A stretch of 64,000 nt of DNA. Source: Methanolobus vulcani. Its GTDB lineage: Archaea; Halobacteriota; Methanosarcinia; Methanosarcinales; Methanosarcinaceae. The stretch's first letter is position 1, and every line of letters starts with the position of its first letter. Below are positions 37,001 through 45,155 of the stretch, piece after piece. The stretch is taken from assembly GCF_006546655.1 (NCBI RefSeq), contig NZ_VIAQ01000020.1:62001-126000 (forward strand), in the 5' to 3' direction. A program made the translations under genes and the position numbers. The notes under the pieces were generated by a model. The model did not search any database. It was given only the letters and a program-made list of their open reading frames with translations, and was not told the origin of the DNA.

Positions 37001-37637
37001 CAGCTCTTCAAACGAGGATAAGACTTGCTATTACTCTGATTTCACAGCTGCTTGTGACCGCACGCTTGATGCTCCTGCCCTTGAAATATACTTCACAGGC
37101 AAGGATGATGAGCCAAGGTTCCACACCAACCTGCTGGAGATTCTCAGAGAATGCTGCGGTATAGTTGGTGTATCAAGTGATACAGTCATTGATGATTGTG
37201 AGACATGGAAGTGGCTACACATCAGTACTATGCCGGAATTCTACAAGGAGTTCGTCTATCCGGATGTGCCTGACTATGATGGAAACAGTGGTGACTATCT
37301 CCTGACAAGCTCATTCACAGCACCTAATACTGATGCTTGTGATGACAGTCTCGAGCCGGTAAGGCTGATGTTCACCTATGATCCAACGGATGGCACAGGT
37401 CTGTACATGAACGGTGGTGTTCCAGCTATAGATGATCCAGATGAACCAGTCGTTGATCAGAGGAAAGGTGACGGTGACGGTGATGAAGACATCGATCTTG
37501 ATGACTTCAGAGCATTTGCCGACGCATATGGCACTGAAGAAGGCGATTCGTACTATGATGTCATCTTCGACATGGATGATGATGGAGATATTGATCTCGA
37601 TGACTTCAGAGCATTTGCAGATGTGTATAATACCTGA
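34002..37637 (+). CDS. Large duplicated surface protein ending in a dockerin domain
   Basis: A 1211-residue exported protein with a signal peptide to about residue 28 (ATASAED). Two homologous halves of about 550-600 residues follow. Each starts with NxLRIYGE/NGLRVYGEG and contains a QWFVPEYTEPTGMVWLD block, a calcium-loop segment (DMNGDGVDD, DFNRDGYKDV) and a nearly invariant block around QFLDHIVEVEGIYY. Residues about 1150-1208 hold two dockerin-type calcium loops (DGDGDEDIDLDDFRAFADAY and DMDDDGDIDLDDFRAFADVY). There is no C-terminal anchor helix, so attachment through a cohesin is likely. AGGAGG precedes the ATG. The function of the repeated halves is unknown. Confidence 0.82.
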   Translation: MKMKIQRGLLLVAVALVTICMIAATASAEDDVNSLRIYGEDGLSAAFPYTDPEAPFDPMNNESPVKDFVTFNPAVLENTDIFVNNIDSKQKVFATQWFVPEYTEPTGMVWLDKFDRCFERTLDDGSVEDASELLTDDELREISFDEFQKPILKVEWIPDHNEYTWEDVVTEFTYMFVDKHYEPVSATSKSSTGAYWTSFLFPVADNDDEQIGLDDYDMNGDGVDDMVVLKKVGDFNRDGYKDVMISSDSMVVSVGDQVQFLDHIVEVEGIYYTDGKIDRVGLKVYYNGNNENTTYLDHLSGEVLDTPEHVLGPQQIGGVQMINIEQGILSAGRHTVTKDRPQFYEPWYVQVEAAGAGLDKVVLTVGRQLYTRETFFVDGAEYDVAMIYGPDDSWYNGDVKYITLRNPVPEHADVFLEDLSVIKRCVYDEEIIPLLPPFNMEHTMIDDINIPHTEYCCDVTGYIGHDSSTYEDECIDSSYDTVKERRIFNVEPLEIYFINKDDESRFHTDLYEILDESDIYDEGWKWLHIRTMPEFYKEFVYPELPDIDDGTGDFLVTSSFTAPNSELCDDWEAYVCNPENYIIPPQRLMFTYDQETGADDIYVNEIDDDTNGLRVYGEGDMDAEFPYSADNPEGPFDPLNPEAPEKDFVTINPALIKAAIVVDNEDSYEKVFFRQWFVPEYTEPTGMVWLDDVFGKWVPNHNEYVWEDVVNEFSYMFIDKHCQPISGIATPDGNPSCFWDLMNLDDPLWTYFWFPVADDDTQIGLDSMDMNGDGIDDPTYLFAATDFNNDGRKDVALGSEEFVVGVGDTVQFLDHIVEVEGIYYADGKIDRVAVKVYYNGNDENPTYLDHLSGEVLDTPEHVLGPQQIGGVQMINVEQGILSAGRHTVTMDIPDFYNPWAMQVTGTGVANDKVVLRVGRLLHTGETFFVDGAEYDVSMIYGPGDYDVKYITIRNPVPEHRDVFLEDLSVIKRCVYDEEIIPVLPPFNGPYMMIDDIDLVHSSSNEDKTCYYSDFTAACDRTLDAPALEIYFTGKDDEPRFHTNLLEILRECCGIVGVSSDTVIDDCETWKWLHISTMPEFYKEFVYPDVPDYDGNSGDYLLTSSFTAPNTDACDDSLEPVRLMFTYDPTDGTGLYMNGGVPAIDDPDEPVVDQRKGDGDGDEDIDLDDFRAFADAYGTEEGDSYYDVIFDMDDDGDIDLDDFRAFADVYNT

Positions 37638-37650
37638 TTGAGGTGTGATC

Positions 37651-39120
37651 ATGACAGATAAAAAGATGAAGGGTCTGGTAGTTTCAGCTACCTCCCTTTT
37701 GATATTTTTCGCATGTTTCATCATGGTAGGTACAGGTCTTGCTGGTGCAGCATCATTGTCAGTTAATCCGGCACTAACAGAGGATCTTGCTCCAACAGAT
37801 ACTTTTTCAGTAGATGTTGTTGTGGATTCTGCTGGAACAGCTCTCAGTGGTATTGACTTTAGTCTGACATACGATACATCTGCTCTTGATGTAACAGGTG
37901 CTACTTACTCAGGTCTGCTGGACGGCATGTACTTCGTGAATTTGAACGATGGTGAGGTATTACTTGCAGCATTGGATAATTCACCTTATACTTCACATGC
38001 AGGAACTGTCCTTACCATTGACTTCGAGGTAAAGGCAGGTGCAGCAGATGGTATGTATGACCTTGAACTGGACGGTGTTACACTGCAAGATGGTAGTGAA
38101 GAGGATATTTCTCCAGTAACTATCAATGATGGTCAGGTAGAGGTTGAAGCAGAGAGCAGTGGTAGTGGAGACGAGGAGGTTCCAGTACTGGAGATCATAG
38201 CTGATACTGGTGTCTTCGGAGTGGGTGATACCTTCCAGGCAACCGTTGTTGTGGATTCTGCTGAAACAGCTCTCAGTGGTCTTGACTTTAGTATGGCATA
38301 TGATACATCTGCTCTTGATGTAACAAGTGCTACTTACTCAGGTCTGCTGGACGGCATGTACTTCGTGAATTTGAACGATGGTGAGGTATTACTTGCAGCA
38401 TTGGATACATCACCCTATGCTTCACAGGTAGGAACTGTCCTTACCATTGACTTCGAGGTAAAGGAAGGTGCACCAGATGGATTCTATACTCTGGATCTTA
38501 CTGATGTCACACTTGAGGACGGAGATGAAAATCCAATAGCAGATGTCGATGTCATAGATGACATTGTTGAGATCGAAACACCTGTAGAAGTGGTCATTGA
38601 AGGAATAGATCTCCTGCCAGGATGGAACCTGATATCAGTTCCGGAGACACTTGAGAATGCAGACGTAGACTTTGTGCTTCAGGATTTCGGCGATACTGAA
38701 GTAGATAGTGTGTTCTATTACAATGCATCTTCAGGCATGATGGAGATACCAGAAGACTTTGAGCCATTAAAGGCATACTGGGTACACAACGATATGGGCG
38801 AGACAGTTACCATCAATGAGACATACCTCGTACCAATGGTACCATCTGTACCACCGATGCTTACGCTCTATCCTGGATGGAATGCAATAGGTCACACTGC
38901 TATGGTAGAGCTGTCTGCAGAGGTTGCTCTTTCCACCATAGATGACTGCTATGTCAAGGTCACTGGACCATGGCTTCCTGCTACAAGTGAATTTGCCTAT
39001 GTGGGCTACAACGGACAGGAAGGTATCATCAATGGTAACCAGGTAGGTACCGATGTATTCGCTATGAATGTGTATGAAGGATATTTCGTATACGTGGATG
39101 AAGAATGTGTATTGGCCTGA
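37651..39120 (+). CDS. Exported double-cohesin protein (scaffoldin-like)
   Basis: About 489 residues. The signal peptide ends near residue 34 (GAASLS). Two cohesin-like domains (about 35-165 and 178-310) are near copies (FSVDVVVDSAGTALSGIDFS; VVVDSAETALSGLDFS; both with YSGLLDGMYFVNLNDGEVLL). The C-terminal 170 residues contain two GWN motifs (LLPGWNLISVP; LYPGWNAIG), a module common in methanogen envelope proteins. No anchor helix is present. The ATG at 37651 is preceded by GAGGTG and lies 13 bp after the dockerin gene, so the two are surely one operon. It can in principle bind two dockerins. Confidence 0.8.
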   Translation: MTDKKMKGLVVSATSLLIFFACFIMVGTGLAGAASLSVNPALTEDLAPTDTFSVDVVVDSAGTALSGIDFSLTYDTSALDVTGATYSGLLDGMYFVNLNDGEVLLAALDNSPYTSHAGTVLTIDFEVKAGAADGMYDLELDGVTLQDGSEEDISPVTINDGQVEVEAESSGSGDEEVPVLEIIADTGVFGVGDTFQATVVVDSAETALSGLDFSMAYDTSALDVTSATYSGLLDGMYFVNLNDGEVLLAALDTSPYASQVGTVLTIDFEVKEGAPDGFYTLDLTDVTLEDGDENPIADVDVIDDIVEIETPVEVVIEGIDLLPGWNLISVPETLENADVDFVLQDFGDTEVDSVFYYNASSGMMEIPEDFEPLKAYWVHNDMGETVTINETYLVPMVPSVPPMLTLYPGWNAIGHTAMVELSAEVALSTIDDCYVKVTGPWLPATSEFAYVGYNGQEGIINGNQVGTDVFAMNVYEGYFVYVDEECVLA

Positions 39121-39143
39121 GGTGAAAGGAAAATGAAAGATTT

Positions 39144-39169
39144 GCAGTGAGTTTTCTCACTGCTTTTTT
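39144..39169 (+). terminator. Terminator-like hairpin after the double-cohesin gene
   Basis: GCAGTGAG, a TTTT loop and CTCACTGC form a perfect 8-bp stem followed directly by six T. It is the best intrinsic-terminator look-alike in the window, placed 24 bp after the stop. Confidence 0.65.
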
Positions 39170-39189
39170 AATTTATCAGAGGTGGACGT

Positions 39190-39858
39190 ATGATTAGTGG
39201 TAAAATATATAGTGTTTCATTGAAGTTCTTAATAATCCTATTCTCACTCATAGTAATAGCTACGCCTGCTGTGGCCATTGGTCCTCCAATTGTATTAGGG
39301 GGAAACTTATTGGTGGATGGAAGTCCTGCATCAGTAGGGACGGAAGTGACAGTGGTTGCTGATGGACAGGTAGTTGCTGAAACAACTGTAACAACCGCAG
39401 GTCTTTTTGGTGATGAACGAAGTAACAGGCTGGGAGTGAGTTCTGATTATGGTATTGTCACACTTGAAGTAGATGGTGTGGAAGCGGCTACAATAGACCT
39501 GAGTAATTATCAGTCCGATGAGATGGTTTCACTCGATATTAGTGCAACTGCTCCTACTTCAACAACAGGAACAGGAGGAACTACCACTTCACATAGTAGT
39601 GGCGGTGGTGGAGGTTTTAGTAGTAGTAGTGCTACGACCTCGGAAACTGTTGTAGAGGAACCAGATGCTGATGTGGATACTGAATCTACTCTTGAAAGTA
39701 CAACCGAGAGTACAATAGCTGAAGAAACGGCTAGTGAAGTTACAGAAGATGTGACGGAAGGATTCTCTTCTGTAAGTGGGACCGGTGGAATTATAGCCAT
39801 ATTTGGTCTAATCCTCATGGGGATTGTCATTGTTGGTTATAGGTCCAAGAAGAAATAG
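39190..39858 (+). CDS. Exported surface protein with Thr/Ser stalk and C-terminal anchor helix
   Basis: A 222-residue protein with a signal peptide (to AVAIGPP, about residue 30) and one beta-sandwich-like domain (GGNLLVDGSPASVGTEVTVV ... VTLEVDGVEA), a pattern frequent in methanogen surface proteins. A Gly/Ser/Thr/Glu-rich stalk (about 120-190) follows, then a final helix (GGIIAIFGLILMGIVIVGY) and a basic tail. The tail resembles archaeosortase-processed signals, but the PGF motif is not exact (EGFSSVSGTGG). GAGGTGG precedes the ATG. The domain may be a small adhesive or stalk component of the cohesin/dockerin locus. Confidence 0.65.
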   Translation: MISGKIYSVSLKFLIILFSLIVIATPAVAIGPPIVLGGNLLVDGSPASVGTEVTVVADGQVVAETTVTTAGLFGDERSNRLGVSSDYGIVTLEVDGVEAATIDLSNYQSDEMVSLDISATAPTSTTGTGGTTTSHSSGGGGGFSSSSATTSETVVEEPDADVDTESTLESTTESTIAEETASEVTEDVTEGFSSVSGTGGIIAIFGLILMGIVIVGYRSKKK

Positions 39859-39944
39859 ACCGAATCTGCAAGTTGGAATTATTTTTTCTTCCAACTTATT
39901 ATTCTATCTGAGTGGGGAACAGCAGATGAAAGATACTGTGACTA

Positions 39945-40184
39945 ATGGGGAGTGGTTACATTAGGAGAAGCAGGACTGCCATTAGCGTGGAGATATTAAA
40001 AACTGCATTGGAGGGAGCTAAAAAAACACATATAGTTTACAGTGCAAACCTGAACTTTGATATGGTTAACAGGTATCTTGAGATGTTAGAGGAAAAAGGT
40101 CTGATTGAACGCAAAGGAAATCTGTATGTAACAACTTCGAAAGGCAAGGAATTCCAGGAGATTGCAAAGGAATTAGGACTTTAA
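39945..40184 (+). CDS. Small winged-helix regulator (COG3432-like)
   Basis: A 79-residue one-domain protein (AISVEILKTALEGAKKTHIVYSANLNFDMVNRYLEMLEEKGLIERKGNLYVTT in two parts). Its helix-turn-helix-wing order matches the archaeal COG3432 group of predicted transcriptional regulators. These often work as DNA-binding dimers. A GTG/ATG-rich start region makes the exact start uncertain. It could control the surrounding surface genes; the 285 bp downstream contain no other gene. Confidence 0.65.
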   Translation: MGSGYIRRSRTAISVEILKTALEGAKKTHIVYSANLNFDMVNRYLEMLEEKGLIERKGNLYVTTSKGKEFQEIAKELGL

Positions 40185-40469
40185 TTTTTTTTATGGGCAT
40201 GTTGTAATCATTCAATATGAGAGTTATTTCTATTCGTAATTAACTTGTACATAAAATATAGGAACTGTGTACATTATCTGTCTTAATTATTTATGAATAT
40301 GCACACACTATTTATTAATTGAGAGTGTCTATGTACATGAATAGTTCTATATAGGGTCATGATATTTATAGTCGTGAACAGACCAATGGTATATTATATC
40401 TCAAAAATGGATGCATGATTATCTCCGGATGATCAATAAAAACACATCCAATAACTTCACGGAGGAAAA

Positions 40470-41222
40470 ATGCTACTCAGAGAATTAATATATGGATTGC
40501 TGCCCTATTCAGTTCATCAAAAGATAGTCAGCTGGAAATGCAAATTCGAAAAACAGGATAATAATTTAATAGAGAATCATCTGGCATTATATCCCCCTTC
40601 TCTCGACATAAACAAAGTTGTAAGGGATGATCTGGATAAGTGTGTTGCCTTTTTACCATATTGTGCTAAGCCTTTAGGCGATCATGCTTGTCCTGTATCT
40701 GACAGGGAGCATAAACGTAAGAATCAGAAATGTATCAAGGTGTCCGGAGGTAAATGCACTGTTCCATGCTCTCTGGGAAATATGGTGGATATTCTTTTAA
40801 AACATGGTTTCACAAAGGACCAGATCTTCATAATTGACCGTGATTCCAATCTTTTCCCCTGGCTCAAACAAAAAAGAGCGGAAGGTTATGAGTATTTCAT
40901 GCCAGGTACAGGTTGCAAATATGGCGTGTCCTATGCACTCGATTATATTGGCGGGAAGCTTGGTTACAAGGGATGCATAGCTTTTGTGGATGACTTTTGT
41001 CCGGAAGACAAAGATAATGGTGTCTGTAAATGCATGAATGATTATCTGGCAATGGAAGGTATTGACAAAGGCAAAAGAACTAAAGTTCATGAAGGTACAG
41101 TTCTCCTGATGGACCGTATACTCTCAGGCAATTATCAGGGTACAAAAGCGGACTCTAACAGTTCCCTTCATAAAAACGAACTTCCTTCAGGTAATGATCA
41201 TTCAGCTTTCCATGGTTATTGA
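40470..41222 (+). CDS. Cysteine-rich DUF116-like protein (copy 1)
   Basis: A 250-residue soluble-looking protein. The central part matches the DUF116 layout: FLPYCAKP, ACPVSDRE, CIKVSGGKCTVPCSLG, an alternating strand-helix segment (IFIIDRDSNLFPWL), then GTGCKYGVSYALDY and a late CPEDKDNGVCKC. About ten cysteines are conserved with copy 2. DUF116 proteins are anaerobe proteins of unknown function thought to bind iron-sulfur clusters. A poorly conserved Ser/His tail of about 30 residues extends copy 1. GGAGG lies seven bases before the ATG. The upstream 285-bp gap (40185-40469) is AT-rich and shows no further feature. Confidence 0.65.
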   Translation: MLLRELIYGLLPYSVHQKIVSWKCKFEKQDNNLIENHLALYPPSLDINKVVRDDLDKCVAFLPYCAKPLGDHACPVSDREHKRKNQKCIKVSGGKCTVPCSLGNMVDILLKHGFTKDQIFIIDRDSNLFPWLKQKRAEGYEYFMPGTGCKYGVSYALDYIGGKLGYKGCIAFVDDFCPEDKDNGVCKCMNDYLAMEGIDKGKRTKVHEGTVLLMDRILSGNYQGTKADSNSSLHKNELPSGNDHSAFHGY

Positions 41223-41468
41223 TCATTATCTTTTTGCCTTATCGGTATATCTCTATTATCATTTTTTTTATTAATACCTGCTATGAATATTCCCTAATTT
41301 TACAAGTTGTTATGTATATTTTTTTATCATTGCAAAAAAACCTATTCCTTCCTTTATTTTATTGTAATGCTAAGGTTTTAGAATTAAATAAGTTATACTT
41401 TATTGTGGGGAAAATAGGCGTATCTTTAGTATTTGGTTTTTAAGGTGGGGGTATAAACGAAAATATCA

Positions 41469-42134
41469 GTGCTGGAAAAAGTATACTCATTTATTCCGTA
41501 TTCATTGAATAAGAGATTGACCGAAAAGAGGTTGAGTTTCAATCAGGTCAATACTCGTTTGCTAAATTACAATATGGCTCTTTCAACACCTTCTTTAGAT
41601 ATTCAGAAGATAGTTGATGATGAGCTGGATAGCTGCGTATCTTTTATTCCCTACTGTGCGAAACCTTCCATTGATTACGTTTGTCCTGCATCTGATATAA
41701 ATATGAGAAAAAACAGGAAATGTTTAAAGCTGGATGGGAAAAAATGCATTGTTCCCTGTTCCTTAGGGAGAATGGTAGATATATTAATGGAGAAAGGTTT
41801 CACAAAAGAAAGGATATTCGTAATTGATAGTGATTCCAATCTTTTCCCCTGGCTCAAAAAGAAAAAAAGTGAGGGTTACAACTATTTCCTTCCGGGTGTA
41901 GGATGCCACTATGGTGTAGGGTACGCGTTGAGATATGTCCAAAAAGAGATTGGTATGGAAGGTTGTATTGTATTCCTCCAGGATTATGATCCTCTGGACA
42001 AAGATCATGGTGTATGCAAAACGATCTTCGATTATAACAACATGGAAAAGATCGATAAGGGCAAAAGAACGAAGATAAGTGATGAATCACTTAGAATTAT
42101 CGAAGACCTCCTTTCCGGGGATCTTGAGATATGA
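41469..42134 (+). CDS. Cysteine-rich DUF116-like protein (copy 2)
   Basis: A 221-residue paralogue of the preceding gene, sharing SLDI.K(I/V)V.D(D/E)LD.CV.F(I/L)PYCAKP and nearly identical DSNLFPWLK and DKGKRTK segments. It lacks the C-terminal extension. The start is a GTG at 41469. Tandem duplication is clear from order and similarity. The 247-bp gap between the copies is extremely AT-rich with no supported gene. Confidence 0.65.
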   Translation: MLEKVYSFIPYSLNKRLTEKRLSFNQVNTRLLNYNMALSTPSLDIQKIVDDELDSCVSFIPYCAKPSIDYVCPASDINMRKNRKCLKLDGKKCIVPCSLGRMVDILMEKGFTKERIFVIDSDSNLFPWLKKKKSEGYNYFLPGVGCHYGVGYALRYVQKEIGMEGCIVFLQDYDPLDKDHGVCKTIFDYNNMEKIDKGKRTKISDESLRIIEDLLSGDLEI

Positions 42135-42438
42135 GTGATGTGAGTAGTGTTGTTGTGGCCAATTATAACTTTACTACGTTCCCTGGATCAAGTCTGATCT
42201 CAAAGAGCATCAGGAATGATGACATCCCTGGTTTGGGTGAGGTCTGGATATATGGGCTAAAGGGCAGTTTGAAGCGATATGTGCCGCATCTTAAAACGGA
42301 CAGTTACCAATGGTGAGTTTGGCACCGGGGTCACAGATGAGGATGTAAAGGTTATTATTGCCGATCAGTTATCAACTACTGATTCCTGCTGGAATGGCCA
42401 TGTTCATTGTATCTCATGGGATTGTGGTGTATTTCATT
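42131..42438 (+). pseudogene. Possible decayed gene fragment (frameshifted, ends in a membrane helix)
   Basis: Three consecutive frames carry protein-like sequence: 42131-42313 (IPGLGEVWIYGLKGSLKRYV), then a shifted frame (NGEFGTGVTDEDVKVIIADQL), then a third frame encoding a hydrophobic helix (LLIPAGMAMFIVSHGIVVYF). The succession in order suggests a broken membrane-protein gene, but no family is recognised and chance is possible. It overlaps the stop of the second DUF116-like gene. Confidence 0.3.
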
Positions 42439-42440
42439 TT

Positions 42441-42465
42441 AGGAGGATTAATTCCTCCTTTTTTT
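42441..42465 (+). terminator. Terminator-like hairpin
   Basis: AGGAGG, an ATTAATT loop and CCTCCT followed by seven T. It ends the DUF116-like transcript. The arms also contain an anti-SD-like CCTCCT. The 200 bp that follow before the next gene show only AT-rich promoter-like DNA. Confidence 0.6.
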
Positions 42466-42687
42466 CCTAAAAACATATACTGATTTGGTTTTGCTGCAAC
42501 GATTAAATTCATTTCATTTTATATTATAGAGTCGAACTGCCTTTTTATGCTGGTATTAAATAAAAACCGTTTTCCTGAACATTTGTACTAAGCAAATTTA
42601 CTGAACTTAGTTTGCTGCATCGATATATATTGTGATGACTAAACCATTATTGAGAAGTGTTTCTTTATGAAATGGGAGCGGAAAATA

Positions 42688-44295
42688 ATGAATAGATTAC
42701 ATGTAATGTTTGTAATGTTGATCATTTTATTCTCCGTGCCCAGTGCCATGGCAATAACCGTGGATGGGGTACGTGGAGTTGGTGAGTGGGACGAAAATTG
42801 GGCTTATGCGCAGTATAATGCTTCATCGTATAATCCCTATGCTTCATTTGGTGACCGAATGGTGGTCAGACAGGGTGTATATAATAATCCTGTCGATCTT
42901 GTAACAGATGAGTGGAATGATATTGACCCCAAAGATGATTCGGGCGGAGATTTTGATGAATCAATGGCAGTAAATGGTGTTGCTGCTACGGACTATTCAA
43001 GTGGCCTTGATGTCAGTAAGATATATGGACATTACGATCCGATAAATGATATTTTGTATGGTATGACTGAAGTTTATGGAATACCCGGAGATGGCGATGG
43101 GAATGGCGAAATATATTCAGAAGAACCAGCTGATGGCGATACAACCGCAGGTCCTGCAGGTTCTGGAATTGGACTGACCGAGTCTTGGGTCATCAGGATT
43201 ATTCAAGTATCTACGGGTGATTCTTCACTTATCCTGGTGAACGCTAATGCGTGGACAGTTTCTTCTAGTGTCGGTATGACGAATTCGGACGTATATGCCC
43301 ATTTGACATCTGATCACTTCAATGTGGCCAATCCTGATGATCTGCCAAAGTCCGTCTATGAAATCAGCATTTCAGATTTCAGTACTTTCTATGACGTGAG
43401 CCCAGGGGAAGTTCTGGCGGTAGAGGTATTATCTGGTTCATCCGGTGATAGTTCTGTTGGTGAAGATACAGCTGTTGTTTTCATCGAGATTCCAAATCCT
43501 GAGATTCACATAGAGAAGGCAACTAACGGCGTTGACGCAGATACTTATGAAGAGGCTCCTGAACTAAGTCTTGGACAGGATGTGACATGGACCTATGTTG
43601 TCACTAACACTGGAAATGTACCACTGGCAGATGTTGAAGTTACGGATGATCAGGGTGTAATTCCAGTCTTCCAAGGCGGTGATACTGACGGAGATGGTCT
43701 CCTTGATCTGACTGAGACCTGGACTTATGAGGCAGAAGGCACTGCTGAATGTGGTGACTACGAGAATGTTGCCGACGTCGTAGGTTATTATGGTGTCATT
43801 CCAGTAACAGATGATGACCCGAGTCACTATGTTGTAAGCTGCGAACCTGATATTGACATTGAGAAGTCAACTAACGGTTTTGATGCAGATTTCCCTTCAG
43901 GTCCTGCGATAGAAGTTGGTGAGACCATAACCTGGAAATACGTTGTAACCAACACCGGGGATGCAGCACTGACGAACATTGTCGTTGTGGATGATGTCAT
44001 TGGCACTATTGGTAATGATAAGATCACTGACAAGGCCGATGGCGATGATGTTCTTGAGATAGGAGAGGAATGGACCTATATTGTCACTGATACACTGGAG
44101 GAATGCACTCCTCTGTACAAGAACACTGGAAATGTGACCGGTGAAGCTGTAGATGATGGAACTGTTGTAACAGATGAAGATCCAAGTCACTACCACTGCA
44201 AATCTGTAGTTCCAACACTGACGCCTGTTGGTATACTGGCCATGATCGGTGCGCTTGGAATTCTTGGAATGGTCACGCTAAGAAGACGTGATTAA
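42688..44295 (+). CDS. Exported protein with DUF11-like repeats and VPXXXP-type C-terminal sorting signal
   Basis: About 535 residues. A signal peptide ends near residue 24 (PSAMAITVDG). A 240-residue N-terminal domain (DGVRGVGEWDENWAYAQYN) resembles choice-of-anchor exported domains. Two DUF11/CARDB-like beta repeats of about 115 residues follow (HIEKATNGVDAD ... WTYVVTNTGN; DIEKSTNGFDAD ... WKYVVTNTGD). The C-terminus reads VVPTLTPVGILAMIGALGILG and ends RRRD: motif VPxxxP, hydrophobic helix and basic tail, the signal described for archaeosortase B. The archaeosortase gene lies 50 bp downstream. The start at 42688 follows GGGAG. Confidence 0.8.
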   Translation: MNRLHVMFVMLIILFSVPSAMAITVDGVRGVGEWDENWAYAQYNASSYNPYASFGDRMVVRQGVYNNPVDLVTDEWNDIDPKDDSGGDFDESMAVNGVAATDYSSGLDVSKIYGHYDPINDILYGMTEVYGIPGDGDGNGEIYSEEPADGDTTAGPAGSGIGLTESWVIRIIQVSTGDSSLILVNANAWTVSSSVGMTNSDVYAHLTSDHFNVANPDDLPKSVYEISISDFSTFYDVSPGEVLAVEVLSGSSGDSSVGEDTAVVFIEIPNPEIHIEKATNGVDADTYEEAPELSLGQDVTWTYVVTNTGNVPLADVEVTDDQGVIPVFQGGDTDGDGLLDLTETWTYEAEGTAECGDYENVADVVGYYGVIPVTDDDPSHYVVSCEPDIDIEKSTNGFDADFPSGPAIEVGETITWKYVVTNTGDAALTNIVVVDDVIGTIGNDKITDKADGDDVLEIGEEWTYIVTDTLEECTPLYKNTGNVTGEAVDDGTVVTDEDPSHYHCKSVVPTLTPVGILAMIGALGILGMVTLRRRD

Positions 44296-44345
44296 TTCCA
44301 ATCCTCTCTTTTTTTTCTTTTTTGATATCTGCTGGAAGAGTTACA

Positions 44346-44954
44346 ATGAAAAAAGACAGGAAACTTAAGGGTAGCAGAAAACAAAAGGCTGCAGAAAAGG
44401 TATCTATTCCTTCAATCGGTCTTAAAGTCCATGTAGTGAGTTTTCTGGAAAAGAATAAGACAGTACTTAGATTTGTAGGTCCTTATCTGTTTTACATAGC
44501 ACTTTTTACAGGGATATATGTGATCTTCCAGGATAGGTTTGTCTTCCTGAGTACATTGACCGCAAATACACTTTCTGGTATAATGTCTCTTTTAGGGGTG
44601 GAAAGTTATTCCTACGGTCAGTCTGTTTATATGGGTGGTATCTCTGTATTGGTCATAGATGAATGTACGGGCATCTATGAACTGCTGGTCTATGCAGGAT
44701 GTGTGCTTGCTTATCCCACAACGTTGCGTAACAAATTCATGGGTCTGGCTCTGGGTGTACCTGCAATGTTGATCATAAATATGTTCAGGCTGATCTTCCT
44801 CTCTTTCATTGGGATTATGTATCCTTCACTTTTTAGCTATATGCATTACTATCTATGGCAAATAACCTTTATTTTCCTGATAGTTATGCTTATGTTACTA
44901 TGGATAGAGAAAATAGTAAAAGCGGGAGTATTTGAACAACATAAAGTGAATTAA
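44346..44954 (+). CDS. artB: Archaeosortase B-like membrane transpeptidase
   Basis: A 202-residue polytopic protein of the exosortase/archaeosortase family. The catalytic triad is visible: Cys107 in VIDECTGIYE, Arg148 in NMFRLIFLS and His167 in YMHYYLWQ. These enzymes cleave C-terminal tripartite signals and are thought to attach the protein to a membrane lipid. The neighbour encodes a protein with a VPTLTP signal, the type assigned to archaeosortase B, so substrate and enzyme form a dedicated pair. The ATG at 44346 is chosen over an upstream TTG (44322). The N-terminus is a basic cytoplasmic tail of about 40 residues. Confidence 0.85.
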   Translation: MKKDRKLKGSRKQKAAEKVSIPSIGLKVHVVSFLEKNKTVLRFVGPYLFYIALFTGIYVIFQDRFVFLSTLTANTLSGIMSLLGVESYSYGQSVYMGGISVLVIDECTGIYELLVYAGCVLAYPTTLRNKFMGLALGVPAMLIINMFRLIFLSFIGIMYPSLFSYMHYYLWQITFIFLIVMLMLLWIEKIVKAGVFEQHKVN

Positions 44955-45155
44955 AAAGGATTATTTATTCAAAGGTGAGTAAACAACAAACATCACCAAC
45001 TTCATTACAAAGTATGATGTATGGGGGTCAATTTGTCTGATAGTCCGGTTAACTCACTATATTTTTTATATCTCTGGCATGAAGTCGAATTAGTTTATTT
45101 AATTTAACATTTCAATAGGTTTTTAACCGATAACCCTTATAGTACAGCAGGATTC

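Noticed and set aside
41219-41443. 74-codon hydrophobic frame between the DUF116-like copies
   Set aside because: Hydrophobicity follows from the extreme AT content; there is no site and no recognisable pattern.
31158-45041. Similar 20-base G-rich stretches near 31158 and 45022 (GGGTCAA.TTGTCT)
   Set aside because: Too short, with gaps and different surroundings; chance is sufficient explanation.
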